Shown here: piece by piece, positions 26,649 to 35,730 of the stretch
Numbering within the stretch: position 1 is the first letter of the stretch
How the letters are laid out: every line of letters begins with the position of its first letter
The notes under the pieces: generated by a model
What the model was told of the DNA's origin: nothing
The model's input: the letters and a program-made list of their open reading frames with translations, nothing else
Databases searched by the model: none
Assembly: GCA_018436705.1 (NCBI GenBank)
Contig: JAHDLA010000004.1
Coordinates: 1 to 64,000, forward strand
Length of the DNA: 64,000 nt
Origin: Sedimentibacter sp.
GTDB lineage: Bacteria; Bacillota; Clostridia; Tissierellales; Sedimentibacteraceae
Direction of reading: 5' to 3'
Made by a program: the position numbers and the translations under genes

Positions 26649-29600
26649 ATGAATTTATTCAGAAAAAGCAGCAAGACTGCACTGGTATTAGCACTTCTAA
26701 TGATGCTGCAGCAGTTGTCGGGATTCTTTATCCCTGCATATGCTCTCGGAAGTCTTGACTTCTCTTCATCAATTATTTCAAAGTTGGTTAATGACAGCAG
26801 TAAAGCTATAGCGCCAGGAGTGCAGGAGCGAAGAGTAACATTTGTTAATCAAGAGGGAAAAAGAATAGAAAATTTTATAGTTGAGGTTGATTTAGAAGGA
26901 AGTCCTAACACATCTGTTGTTGCAGGATCATATAAGGATGGAACAGAATATGGGATGACAACTGTAAGAGAACAGGCTGAATATGCCGAGGTAAACGGTA
27001 AAAAAGTTGTTGCGGCTGTAAATGCGGATTTTTATAACATGGCTACAGGTGTCCCATTAGGCTGCTTTGTAAAGGATGGAAAAGAGATTAAATCGCTGCC
27101 TTCAGATTGGAAATTTTTTGGAATAAAAAAAGACGGCACTGCTGTATTGGGCGATTATAATACATATACTTCCGTTAGAACAGAATTAAAGGAAGCATTG
27201 GGAGGCAATACCATAATTGTTAAAAATGGACAAGCAGTTGACTATTCATCAAGCGGAGATACATATTTCACTACAAGACAGCCAAGGACGGCTGTAGGTA
27301 TAAAAGAAGATGGTACGGTTGTTTTTATGGTATCTGACGGAAGGCAGGAGCCTTATTCAGCAGGATTAACCATGTATGAAATAGGACAGCTTATGAAAGA
27401 TCTTGGATGCGTTTCTGCTTTGAATCTAGATGGTGGAGGATCGTCAACATATCTTTCAAGGGAGCAGGGAACGGACAATCTTGAATGCAAAAACAGTCCC
27501 TCTGATGGAACCGAAAGACCTGTTGCAAATTCATTTCTAGTATTATCAGATACTGTTTCAGACGGCGTATTTGCTTCGGCTGTAATTGAACCGTTTGATA
27601 AAACATATACTCCTAATTCTGTTATAGAATTTACTGCAAAAGGAATGGATGCCTCCGGAGCTTCGGCTGAACTGCCTGAATTTTCAAATGTATCAACGGC
27701 TTCTGCCATTACCGGAAGTGCAGTGGTTTCTGCACAGACTACATCTCCTTCGGCTTTAAGGTGGGCGTTGTCAGATGACAGCTTCGGTACAATAGATTCT
27801 GCAACAGGTGAATTCGTGTCCAACGGCAAACAAGGGCAGGTTCAGGTTCGCATTCTTTTGGGAGATGATATTGTAGGGTCCACGTACTTGGAAATTCGTG
27901 ATCCGGATGAAATATTTTTTGTTCAGGGTGAAATAAGCCTTGAGTTTGATTCGTACAGCAATCTTGGGTTTAAAGCTACATACAATGAAAGAGATGTAAT
28001 CCTAAAAGAAGGAGATATATCCTGGGATATCCCTGACGGTATGGGAACAATGGGTTCAGACAACATTTTCCACACATCGGCAAGTGGAAGTGTTTCAGGG
28101 ATTATAACCGCAAGATACAAGGATACTGATTTGACTGCATCTATAGATGCAAAAGTCGGACAGCTTCCTGTAGTATTATACGATTTTGAAGACGGTGTCG
28201 GAGAATGGAAGCCGGGAAGTGCCGGACGAGGAGAAATAGTATCAATAGAATCAGTGGATTATGCAAGCGGAGAACCGGTACGTTTTGGTGATCAATCTCT
28301 TAAAATAAATTATGATTTAACCGGAGCTCAGACAGGAACTACTCTAGGAATTTATGCCGGACCTGGTGAAAGCAAAGATATTCCAGGAGCACCAAAAGCT
28401 ATGGGTGCATGGGTATATGCAACTGAAGAAGCACAGGGATATTGGTTGAGAATGTATGTTTATGATAAAAACGGACAGTACAAGCCAATCAATTTTACTG
28501 ACATAGAAACAGGTATAAACTGGACTGGATGGAAATATGTAGAGGCTCCAATTCCTGATGACTATCAAGGACCGTTTAAGACCTATCCAAATCAGCTAAT
28601 AAGAATGATGTCCTTAAAGTCAGGAATCTCCGGCCCTATGTCAAAGGGAGAAGTTTATGTAGATAATGTTAGAGTCGTATATGGTGCAAGTGTTGATGAT
28701 ATGTATCACCCTATTATTAATGATATAAATGTTGACGGAAAGACATATAGCAACAATACTGTTTCCATCAGCACGAGTTTTGCAGATGATATGTCTGACA
28801 AGTATGCAACAGGGATGAATTACGACAGAATTCACGTGTATGTGGACGGAAAAAACTACACTAACGCTGAAGGACTCTATGCGTTAAACAAGGGACAAAA
28901 TACTGTTGGACTTTCAGGGCTAGAATTGCCAGACGGAATTCACAGAGTAGATGTTGTCGTTCAGGATAATTTTGGTAATGAAACATCAAAAACAGCATAC
29001 TTTACAGTTAATACTGGAGCTGGAACAACTGTTGACCTACAGTCAGTAGACGCAAATGCTGTTTTGGGAAAAACTTACAAACTAAATATTGTGACTAATG
29101 ATACTTCTGACATTAATTCTGTTACAACGCAGCTTAAAATAAGCAAGGATTTCCCAATAAGCAGCGTAGATTTTGGAAGCAATTCAGAAGGAAGTACATA
29201 TGATTATAATGCAAAAAAAGGTACATTGGATTTAAATATAACAAACAGTGGGAATTCTTCTGTATTAGCTTCTGTCAACATTGATGTGCCTGCCAATACT
29301 ATCGAAGGAGAAACAATAAAATACAATGTTGAAAGTTCAGATATAGAATATAATTCTGACAAAGGTTCAAAATATGCATCATCATTCTGTATTATGCCTG
29401 CGGAAGCAGAAATATTATCAGGATATGTACTGGATATAGTAAACAGGCTTGTAGGAGCTGAGGGTTTGGTTATTGTAAGAGACATAGATGGAAATCCTGC
29501 AGAGGGAGTTTCAGTAAAAGTTGTTGTTGATGGTGCCGAAACAGAACTGGGCATAACAGACGCCGAAGGAATTGCCAGAGGTACGGCAATGACTGATACT

Positions 29601-31718
29601 GTTAAAAAATTCAGCATTTATGCTGAAAAAGACGGGGTTATATCATTTAGCATAAATACTCAATCTTTAAATCCTCTTAAAGATAAAATACCAAGTAATA
29701 TCTTGACCAATGCAGTTGTAAATTCCGCAACAAGCAAAAATATTACATGGATGTCAAACCCATTAACTTCAGAGGATGCAGCTGTAATGCAGATTGCCGT
29801 AAAATCAGAATATGATACTCATGGAGAAAGTGCATTTTCAAATGTAACCGGTAAATATAGTGACGAAAGCTTTACGGGATACTCTGATGTAAACAGTAAT
29901 GGTCTGGTTAGGTTAAGCAGTGCTGTTGCTGAGAATTTAATGCCTGAAACTAATTATATCTTTAGAATAGGCGATGGTTTAAATTGGTCTGAAACAAAAG
30001 AGTTCAGCACTCCTTCAGAGCGACAGGAAGAAACAAACTTCTTTGTTTTAGGGGATACACAAACAGCAAACACAACAAATTTAGAATCAATTATCAGTGC
30101 AATAGAAAATGATTCAATAAATTATGATTTTTCTCTGCATGTAGGAGATATTGTAGACGAAGCAAGCAAATTTAACCAGCTTGATGCAATTTCAAGTGTA
30201 ATCAGCGGATATAATGATTCTTTCGATGTGGATATGATAAAAGTATTAGGAAACCACGAATACATGGGAGATGAAGATGGACATATAGCTGAAAAATACT
30301 ATAACACTCCTTTAAATGGTCCTGAGGAAGCACTTGGTTCGTGCTATTCAGTAGAATACGGTAATGCATATGTTGCTGTCATCAGTTTTACATCGGATAG
30401 TGACCTTTTAGATGCACAGCTGAACTGGCTTAAAGAGGATGCAAAAAAATCGGACAAAACATGGAAGATTTTAGCTACACACCAGCCTGTATATTTTTCA
30501 AATCCACAGGGAGGCAACGGACTGTTCAAAGAAGTGCTTCCGAAAGTGATGGAAGAAATAGGTATGGATTTTGTGTTCTCAGGCCATGACCATGCATATG
30601 CGAGAACTGCCAAATTGAAGGGCGGAGAAGAAGATCCAAGAGGAACAGTGTATGTAATAGCCGGTTCAACGGGTGAAAAATATTACGAAGCATTTCCGGA
30701 TGAGCATTTTGAAGTTTTCAATGATGAACAAAAACCTATTTATCTCACTGCAAATGCAACTGATGAAGAAATGACAATAAATGCTGTAAGACCTGGTGGA
30801 GAGATAGTTGATTCATTTATCGTAGAAAAAGTGGCAGATAACACAATTGAAACATCTATTAAGGATACAAGTGCTCAAGCAGGAGAAGATGCTGAGGTTA
30901 AGCTTGAACTTAGCAATATGAAAGATGTGGGCGGATTAAAAATTAAAATCGGTTATGACTCACAAAAGCTAACGTACAAGAGTATAGAATTTAGTGAAGA
31001 CTTCCAAGTCAATGCTGTTAATACAGATGTACCTGGAGAAATCAACTTTGCTGTATTAAATGCAGAGGGTATAAATAAAGACTACTTGGAAGGCGCTTCA
31101 ATAATCTTTACAGTTGATTCTAATGTAGAAAATGATACTCAAATCCCGGTTACTGTTATCAGTGCCGAGGCATTCGATACAAACAAAGAAGATATTGACA
31201 CTCATACTCAAGACGGAAGTATTACTGTGATTCGCCCAATAGAAGCTCCTTCTGTTTCAAATGTGACATTTGACGGTGAAGCTGTAGCTGGTCTCATTCT
31301 TAAGGCAAGCTATACTTATATTGATCCACAATCACTGCCTGAATCAGGAACTTCATTTAGATGGCTTATTTCCGAAGATGGAGAAAACTTTACAGCTATA
31401 GAAAATGAGGTGTCATCAGAATTAGAAGTGAAGGAAGAATATGCTGGCAAGCTGATTAAGGTTGAAGTTACTGCAAGTAACGGAACAAAGGCAGGAGCAG
31501 CTATGACAGGGGACAACGGAAGAAATAGAGTAATTCTCCCGGGAGATGTTTATGGCGAAGATGGAGCCGTTAATATGAAAGATGCTCTGCATATTTTACA
31601 GTACACAGTTGAAAAAGCAGTTTTAAATAAGCAGCAGATAGCAGCAGCTGACATTACTGGAGATGAAAAAGTAAACGTACAGGATGTTATGGTTATACTG
31701 CAATCTGATATAGAGTAA
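26649..31718 (+). CDS. Secreted multidomain phosphodiester glycosidase / metallophosphoesterase with cohesin-like domain and dockerin
   Basis: 1689 residues. Signal peptide (about 1-31, ending PAYA). NAGPA/DUF2233 phosphodiester glycosidase domain about 60-300 (VVAAVNADFYN, ALNLDGGGSSTYLS). Ig-like region to about 500, a jelly-roll carbohydrate-binding-like domain about 507-680 (YDFEDGVGEW), a first cohesin-like sandwich about 792-925, a transthyretin-like domain about 929-1000, a purple-phosphatase-type N-domain about 1014-1125, and a calcineurin-like phosphoesterase about 1130-1390 (VLGDTQ, HVGDIVDEA, LGNHEY, ATHQPVYF, SGHDHAYAR). A cohesin-like domain follows at about 1398-1523, an Ig-like domain, and a type I dockerin with two calcium loops at about 1631-1689. 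It should remove phosphodiester-linked sugars or phosphates outside the cell. First of three linked secreted-protein genes. Substrate is inferred. Confidence 0.88.
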   Translation: MNLFRKSSKTALVLALLMMLQQLSGFFIPAYALGSLDFSSSIISKLVNDSSKAIAPGVQERRVTFVNQEGKRIENFIVEVDLEGSPNTSVVAGSYKDGTEYGMTTVREQAEYAEVNGKKVVAAVNADFYNMATGVPLGCFVKDGKEIKSLPSDWKFFGIKKDGTAVLGDYNTYTSVRTELKEALGGNTIIVKNGQAVDYSSSGDTYFTTRQPRTAVGIKEDGTVVFMVSDGRQEPYSAGLTMYEIGQLMKDLGCVSALNLDGGGSSTYLSREQGTDNLECKNSPSDGTERPVANSFLVLSDTVSDGVFASAVIEPFDKTYTPNSVIEFTAKGMDASGASAELPEFSNVSTASAITGSAVVSAQTTSPSALRWALSDDSFGTIDSATGEFVSNGKQGQVQVRILLGDDIVGSTYLEIRDPDEIFFVQGEISLEFDSYSNLGFKATYNERDVILKEGDISWDIPDGMGTMGSDNIFHTSASGSVSGIITARYKDTDLTASIDAKVGQLPVVLYDFEDGVGEWKPGSAGRGEIVSIESVDYASGEPVRFGDQSLKINYDLTGAQTGTTLGIYAGPGESKDIPGAPKAMGAWVYATEEAQGYWLRMYVYDKNGQYKPINFTDIETGINWTGWKYVEAPIPDDYQGPFKTYPNQLIRMMSLKSGISGPMSKGEVYVDNVRVVYGASVDDMYHPIINDINVDGKTYSNNTVSISTSFADDMSDKYATGMNYDRIHVYVDGKNYTNAEGLYALNKGQNTVGLSGLELPDGIHRVDVVVQDNFGNETSKTAYFTVNTGAGTTVDLQSVDANAVLGKTYKLNIVTNDTSDINSVTTQLKISKDFPISSVDFGSNSEGSTYDYNAKKGTLDLNITNSGNSSVLASVNIDVPANTIEGETIKYNVESSDIEYNSDKGSKYASSFCIMPAEAEILSGYVLDIVNRLVGAEGLVIVRDIDGNPAEGVSVKVVVDGAETELGITDAEGIARGTAMTDTVKKFSIYAEKDGVISFSINTQSLNPLKDKIPSNILTNAVVNSATSKNITWMSNPLTSEDAAVMQIAVKSEYDTHGESAFSNVTGKYSDESFTGYSDVNSNGLVRLSSAVAENLMPETNYIFRIGDGLNWSETKEFSTPSERQEETNFFVLGDTQTANTTNLESIISAIENDSINYDFSLHVGDIVDEASKFNQLDAISSVISGYNDSFDVDMIKVLGNHEYMGDEDGHIAEKYYNTPLNGPEEALGSCYSVEYGNAYVAVISFTSDSDLLDAQLNWLKEDAKKSDKTWKILATHQPVYFSNPQGGNGLFKEVLPKVMEEIGMDFVFSGHDHAYARTAKLKGGEEDPRGTVYVIAGSTGEKYYEAFPDEHFEVFNDEQKPIYLTANATDEEMTINAVRPGGEIVDSFIVEKVADNTIETSIKDTSAQAGEDAEVKLELSNMKDVGGLKIKIGYDSQKLTYKSIEFSEDFQVNAVNTDVPGEINFAVLNAEGINKDYLEGASIIFTVDSNVENDTQIPVTVISAEAFDTNKEDIDTHTQDGSITVIRPIEAPSVSNVTFDGEAVAGLILKASYTYIDPQSLPESGTSFRWLISEDGENFTAIENEVSSELEVKEEYAGKLIKVEVTASNGTKAGAAMTGDNGRNRVILPGDVYGEDGAVNMKDALHILQYTVEKAVLNKQQIAAADITGDEKVNVQDVMVILQSDIE

Positions 31719-31725
31719 TTTGTTA

Positions 31726-31761
31726 TTTCATGGGGTATAGCATATGCCGTACCTCATGAAA
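31726..31761 (+). repeat. 12-bp hairpin between the two dockerin genes
   Basis: TTTCATGGGGTA (31726-31737) pairs over its full length, with one G-U, with TACCTCATGAAA (31750-31761). No T-run follows, and the next gene starts 14 bases later. Probably an intra-operon processing or stability hairpin that sets different protein amounts. Confidence 0.6.
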
Positions 31762-31775
31762 AACATTGGGAAGAA

Positions 31776-33164
31776 TTGTTGACTTTCTTAAATATAAAAA
31801 TAAAAAGAAGTATTGCAATAGTTGTCGCTTTTTTTGTTTTAGCCGGTTTATTTCCTAGCTTTGTTTACGGTGCAGAGAATGAGTTCAGGGGAATTTGGGT
31901 TTCAACAGTTTTTGCAATTGATTATCCGTCCTCAGGTTATACAACTGATTGCGAAGTTTTAAAAAGTGAAGCAATAGATTTGCTAGATAATATAAGTGAA
32001 ATGGGATTTAATGCAGTCTTTTTACAGGTTAGGCCAAGTTGTGATGCGTTTTATAAATCTGAAATTTTTCCGTGGTCAAAATACTTAACAGGAACACAGG
32101 GGCAAAGTCCAGATAATGATTTTGATCCTCTGGCATTCTTTGTAGACGAGGCTCATAAAAGAGGGTTGGAACTTCATGCATGGATTAACCCATACAGGGT
32201 AACGGCAACTTCTTCAGATAATGATTTGCTTTCTGCAAATAATCCTGCAGTACTATATCCGGAATTGACAGTTACATACACAGACGGCAAGATATATCTT
32301 AATCCAGGTGAGCCAAAAGCCAGACAGCTCATACTTGATGGAATTGATGAAATAATCACCAATTATGATGTTGATGGTATACACCTTGATGATTATTTTT
32401 ACCCAGGTGAGGACTTCGATGATACAGATGCATTTCAAAAATATGGGCAGGAATTTTCAAGCATTGGCGACTGGCGCAGAAATAACAATGATTTGCTGAT
32501 AAGTGGTATAAATGACTTAATAGAAGACAAAAATCCGGATATAGAATTTGGAGTGAGTCCTGGCGGTATTTGGGCAAATGAATCATCTAATTTGTTGGGG
32601 AGTGAAACAAACGGAAACCAGACATATTATGATTCATATGCAGATACTAGAAAATGGGTTAAAGAGGAATATGTAGACTACATACTTCCACAAATATATT
32701 GGAATATAGGTCATGCGGCAGCTGACTACAAGGTATTGGTGAATTGGTGGTCTGAAGCATCTGAGAGTACAAATGTTGAGCTTTATATAGGACAAGCCGC
32801 ATACAAGGCAGGCAGTGATGATATCTCCGATCCATGGTATGGAGTATCGGAAATTCGAGAACAGGTTGATTTAAATAGAAATACGTCAAATGTAAATGGA
32901 TACTCTATGTTTTCCTACAATTCATTTGTTAATAATCAGGAGCTGAAAGAATTAATTAAGGAACTTCAGAATTTAGAATACACTCGTGGAGATGTTACAC
33001 AGGATGGAGTGGTTAATTGTAAAGATGCCTTGCACTTGTTGCAATACTTGGTAGAAATAGTTGAGCTTGACAGTCAGGGAAAAGCTACGGCTGATTTTAA
33101 TGATTCCGGAGATATAAGCATACTTGATGTAGAAGGAATTTTAAGATTTTCCGTAGGGCAATAA
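31776..33164 (+). CDS. Secreted GHL10/DUF187-type glycoside hydrolase with C-terminal dockerin
   Basis: 462 residues. Signal peptide about 1-32 (IAIVVAFFVLAGLFPSFVYG), then the GHL10 (DUF187) barrel about 36-350, recognised by EFRGIWVSTVFAIDYPS, GFNAVFLQVRPSCDAFYKS, LELHAWINPYRVT, DGIHLDDYFYP and YVDYILPQIYW. The C-terminal 60 residues are a dockerin: GDVTQDGVVNCKDALHLLQY and ADFNDSGDISILDVEGIL, two calcium loops. Its LQY recognition helix matches that of the upstream protein, so both should bind the same cohesin. GHL10 proteins act on peptidoglycan or other envelope glycans in some bacteria; the substrate here is unknown. The start is TTG (31776 or 31779) after GGGAAG, with no ATG available. 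Confidence 0.88.
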   Translation: MLTFLNIKIKRSIAIVVAFFVLAGLFPSFVYGAENEFRGIWVSTVFAIDYPSSGYTTDCEVLKSEAIDLLDNISEMGFNAVFLQVRPSCDAFYKSEIFPWSKYLTGTQGQSPDNDFDPLAFFVDEAHKRGLELHAWINPYRVTATSSDNDLLSANNPAVLYPELTVTYTDGKIYLNPGEPKARQLILDGIDEIITNYDVDGIHLDDYFYPGEDFDDTDAFQKYGQEFSSIGDWRRNNNDLLISGINDLIEDKNPDIEFGVSPGGIWANESSNLLGSETNGNQTYYDSYADTRKWVKEEYVDYILPQIYWNIGHAAADYKVLVNWWSEASESTNVELYIGQAAYKAGSDDISDPWYGVSEIREQVDLNRNTSNVNGYSMFSYNSFVNNQELKELIKELQNLEYTRGDVTQDGVVNCKDALHLLQYLVEIVELDSQGKATADFNDSGDISILDVEGILRFSVGQ

Positions 33165-33187
33165 ATTATGTGTTAAGGAGAAAATAT

Positions 33188-34369
33188 ATGAATTATTTAG
33201 GGAAAAAATCAATATATAGCATTTTACTTGTAGTTATGTTGCTTATGCTTAATAGTGTGTCTGCTTTTGGAGCGGAAAGTAAAACAATAACACTTACTGG
33301 CGGAAGTGTTAAACGTGGAAGTACAGTAACAGTTGATGTTAATATTGATAATGTGCAGTCACTTGCAGGCCTCCAGCTTACAATGGAGTACGACAACAGT
33401 AAGCTGGAAACAGAAGAAGATGACATAGTAAACGGATTGAGCGGTTTTCAGTCTGCTAAAAATGTTTTAGAAGATAAATCTTACTTGAAATACTCCGCAG
33501 TAAGTGCAGTGGGGATGGATGAAACGGATTCTGTCACACTTTTATCTGTTAAATTTAGAGTTAAAGAAAATGCTGATCTCGGTGAAACTATTGTTAAGAT
33601 AAGTGATGCATTTGCCAGTACAGATGATATGGAAGAAATCACTCTTAATACTGTTGACGGAGTAATAAAAATAAAAGGTGAAAGTTCCGGAGGCGGTTCA
33701 GATCACGACAAAGATGATGATTCAGATAAACCAGAGGATGAAGAACATAGTGAAACTAAGGATGACACTAAAGAAGAAGCCCCTAAGGAAACAGAAACTG
33801 AAAAATCTGATTTTAAAGATGTAGATAATTACAGCTGGGCTGAAACTTCCATAAAATTTTTATCTAAAAACAACATCATGAAAGGTACTGGTGAACATGA
33901 ATTTTCACCTTCGAACAATATTAAAAGAGCTGATTATATGCTTATAGTAATAAGAATTCTTGGATTGGAAGAACAGAAATCATCGAAAAACTTTGACGAT
34001 GTAGATGAAAGTATGTATTACTACAATGCACTTGCAGTTGCTAAGTCCTATGGATATGCCAACGGCACAGGAGGAAACAATTTTAATCCTGAAGGAGAAA
34101 TATCAAGACAGGACTTATTTGTTCTTACACATAGAATTTTAGTAGCTCAGAATATTATTAAATCATCAGGAAGTGACAATACAGCAGTTCTTGAGACATT
34201 TACTGATAATCATAATATTTCTGACTATGCAAGAGAGGCTATAGCAGAACTAATTTCCATGGGGTTAGTAAAAGGAAGTAGCAATATGATAAATCCTCAG
34301 GGAAAGGCAACAAGAGCAGAAACTGCGGTATTTGTAGAAAGAATATATAATCTGATGCAGCAGGACTAA
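33188..34369 (+). CDS. Cohesin-SLH anchoring scaffoldin
   Basis: 393 residues from ATG 33188 (AAGGAG eight bases before; the upstream GTG 33170 would add junk). Signal peptide about 1-27. One cohesin domain about 28-160 (TVDVNIDNVQSLAGLQLTME, LSVKFRVKENADLGETIVKI). An acidic, unstructured linker about 170-206. Three S-layer homology repeats to the end: FKDVDNYSWAETSIKFLSKN, FDDVDESMYYYNALAVAKSY and the third with TRAETAVFVERIY. SLH modules hold proteins on secondary cell-wall polymers. One cohesin makes it the simplest possible anchoring scaffoldin for the two dockerin proteins encoded directly upstream; that pairing is inference from gene order. Followed by a strong terminator. Confidence 0.92.
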   Translation: MNYLGKKSIYSILLVVMLLMLNSVSAFGAESKTITLTGGSVKRGSTVTVDVNIDNVQSLAGLQLTMEYDNSKLETEEDDIVNGLSGFQSAKNVLEDKSYLKYSAVSAVGMDETDSVTLLSVKFRVKENADLGETIVKISDAFASTDDMEEITLNTVDGVIKIKGESSGGGSDHDKDDDSDKPEDEEHSETKDDTKEEAPKETETEKSDFKDVDNYSWAETSIKFLSKNNIMKGTGEHEFSPSNNIKRADYMLIVIRILGLEEQKSSKNFDDVDESMYYYNALAVAKSYGYANGTGGNNFNPEGEISRQDLFVLTHRILVAQNIIKSSGSDNTAVLETFTDNHNISDYAREAIAELISMGLVKGSSNMINPQGKATRAETAVFVERIYNLMQQD

Positions 34370-34379
34370 ATAAATGATC

Positions 34380-34402
34380 GGCCGGATTCCCGGCCTTTTT
34401 TT
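34380..34402 (+). terminator. Terminator of the cohesin/dockerin cluster
   Basis: GGCCGG / CCGGCC stem with ATTC loop and T7, ten bases after the scaffoldin stop. Confidence 0.93.
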
Positions 34403-34418
34403 ATTGAGATGCAGGTTT

Positions 34419-35042
34419 CTATTTAAGAAACTTTTCATTAAAAATGATTTTTTCCGCTAAATCTAAAAAATTGGCATTAAACGGGGAGTTTTCTTTATTG
34501 GCGGATAGTACGGAAATTCCGTGTACCAATCCCCAGCAGTACAATAAAAGCTCATCCCTTTCCATACAGTTATTTGCAGAGGCGGCATAATTTTCAACAG
34601 CTCTATAAAAAACCGCAAAAGGATCTCTGTTTTTGTAATGTCCATTGCTACAACTATCTGAGCTTTCACTTTTGTCGCAAGTTAATTTAATTTTGCTAAA
34701 TATGTTGCTTGAAAAAAGCAGATGCAGATATTCCGGATTCTCCGAAAAAAAATGTATGTAGGCAATGCCCATTTCTTTAAGCTGCTTGGAGGGATCATCC
34801 GGATACTTTAATGCAGCTTCATTAAGACTGTCATAGAATGACCGCATGGCTTCTTCCATAATAGCTGCAATTAATTCATCCTTGTTTTTAAAATGCCGAT
34901 AGGGGGCGGTCTGACTGACATTGCAGGATTTAGCTACCTTGCGCAGAGAAAAGTTTTCGTATCCTTCTTTATCAAGAATCAGCAGTCCATTTCGTATAAG
35001 TTCTGACTTAAGATTTTCATGATGGTAGTTTTGATTTGCCAC
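34419..35042 (-). CDS. TetR/AcrR family transcriptional regulator
   Basis: 207 residues. The N-terminal HTH (about 10-55) reads FSLRKVAKSCNVSQTAPYRHFKNKDELIAAI; the C-terminal ligand domain resembles the WHG/TetR_C_33 type. The start is GTG at 35042, with AGGATGA upstream and no ATG nearby. It is divergent from the flavodoxin-fold genes and faces two near-identical 17-bp operator-like sites, one of which overlaps the -35 of a perfect promoter. It therefore probably represses that promoter until an unknown ligand binds. Confidence 0.92.
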   Translation of the reverse strand: MANQNYHHENLKSELIRNGLLILDKEGYENFSLRKVAKSCNVSQTAPYRHFKNKDELIAAIMEEAMRSFYDSLNEAALKYPDDPSKQLKEMGIAYIHFFSENPEYLHLLFSSNIFSKIKLTCDKSESSDSCSNGHYKNRDPFAVFYRAVENYAASANNCMERDELLLYCWGLVHGISVLSANKENSPFNANFLDLAEKIIFNEKFLK

Positions 35043-35097
35043 TATTTAGATCATCCTTTCATAAAAGAAAATTTTACATAAATAGTGTAACACATAA

Positions 35098-35147
35098 TGT
35101 TGACAAAGTAAACATTATGTACTATAATGTTGTTGACGCTGTAAACA
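35098..35147 (+). promoter_or_regulatory. Perfect SigA promoter with two TetR-type operators
   Basis: -35 TTGACA (35100-35105), 17-bp spacer, -10 TATAAT (35123-35128). The sequence TGTTGAC-N3-GTAAACATT occurs twice, at 35098-35116 and 35131-35149; each core is a near-palindrome. Centres are 33 bp apart, about three helical turns, one covering the -35 and the other the transcription start. Cooperative repression by the divergent TetR protein is the simplest reading. Confidence 0.85.
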
Positions 35148-35232
35148 TTGCTATAAAGAAGGTTGTCTTCATATTAATTTCTCATTGAATTAAATTACTA
35201 ATTTGTGATGATTATGTAGAAAGGAAAAGAAA

Positions 35233-35730
35233 ATGAGACTGATTATTAATGATTTATCCCCTGAGCAAGTACAGAAAATTTTGCCTCATGGGGAGGATGT
35301 ACGTATCATATCAAAGGGCGGATCTATTCATCCGTGTATAGGATGCTTTGGATGCTGGATTAAAACCCCTGCCCAATGTATTATTCGTGATCAATACGGG
35401 AATATGGGTGAAATTTTATCAAAATGTGATGAGCTTATCCTGATAAGCCGATGCGTTTACGGAGGGTTTAGTCCTTTTGTAAAAAATGTACTGGACAGAA
35501 GCATATCTTACATACATCCGTACTTTATAACTAAAAATGGAGAGATTCATCATAGAGCTAGGTATAATCATAATTTCAAACTTAGTGCTTATTTTTACGG
35601 AAATGCAATCAGCGAACGAGAAAAATGTGTTGCTCGTGATTTGGTAAAGGCCAACTCTATCAATTTGTACTGTAATATAAAGAATGTATGTTTTGAGACA
35701 GAAGCTGAAATATTGGGAGGTAGAATTTAA
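35233..35730 (+). CDS. Flavodoxin-fold oxidoreductase with cysteine motif
   Basis: 165 residues, shorter than usual NAD(P)H-dependent FMN reductases. HPCIGCFGCWIKTPAQCIIRD is the recognisable segment of the flavodoxin/iron-sulfur flavoprotein relatives, in which CxxCxxC-type cysteines follow the first strand; VYGGFSPFVKNVLDR is the second flavin-binding loop. It probably binds FMN and transfers electrons from NAD(P)H. The glycine-rich phosphate loop near the N-terminus (usually GSPR) is not obvious. Its stop is followed directly by the next ATG, so both are translated together. Controlled by the adjacent TetR regulator. Confidence 0.75.
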   Translation: MRLIINDLSPEQVQKILPHGEDVRIISKGGSIHPCIGCFGCWIKTPAQCIIRDQYGNMGEILSKCDELILISRCVYGGFSPFVKNVLDRSISYIHPYFITKNGEIHHRARYNHNFKLSAYFYGNAISEREKCVARDLVKANSINLYCNIKNVCFETEAEILGGRI

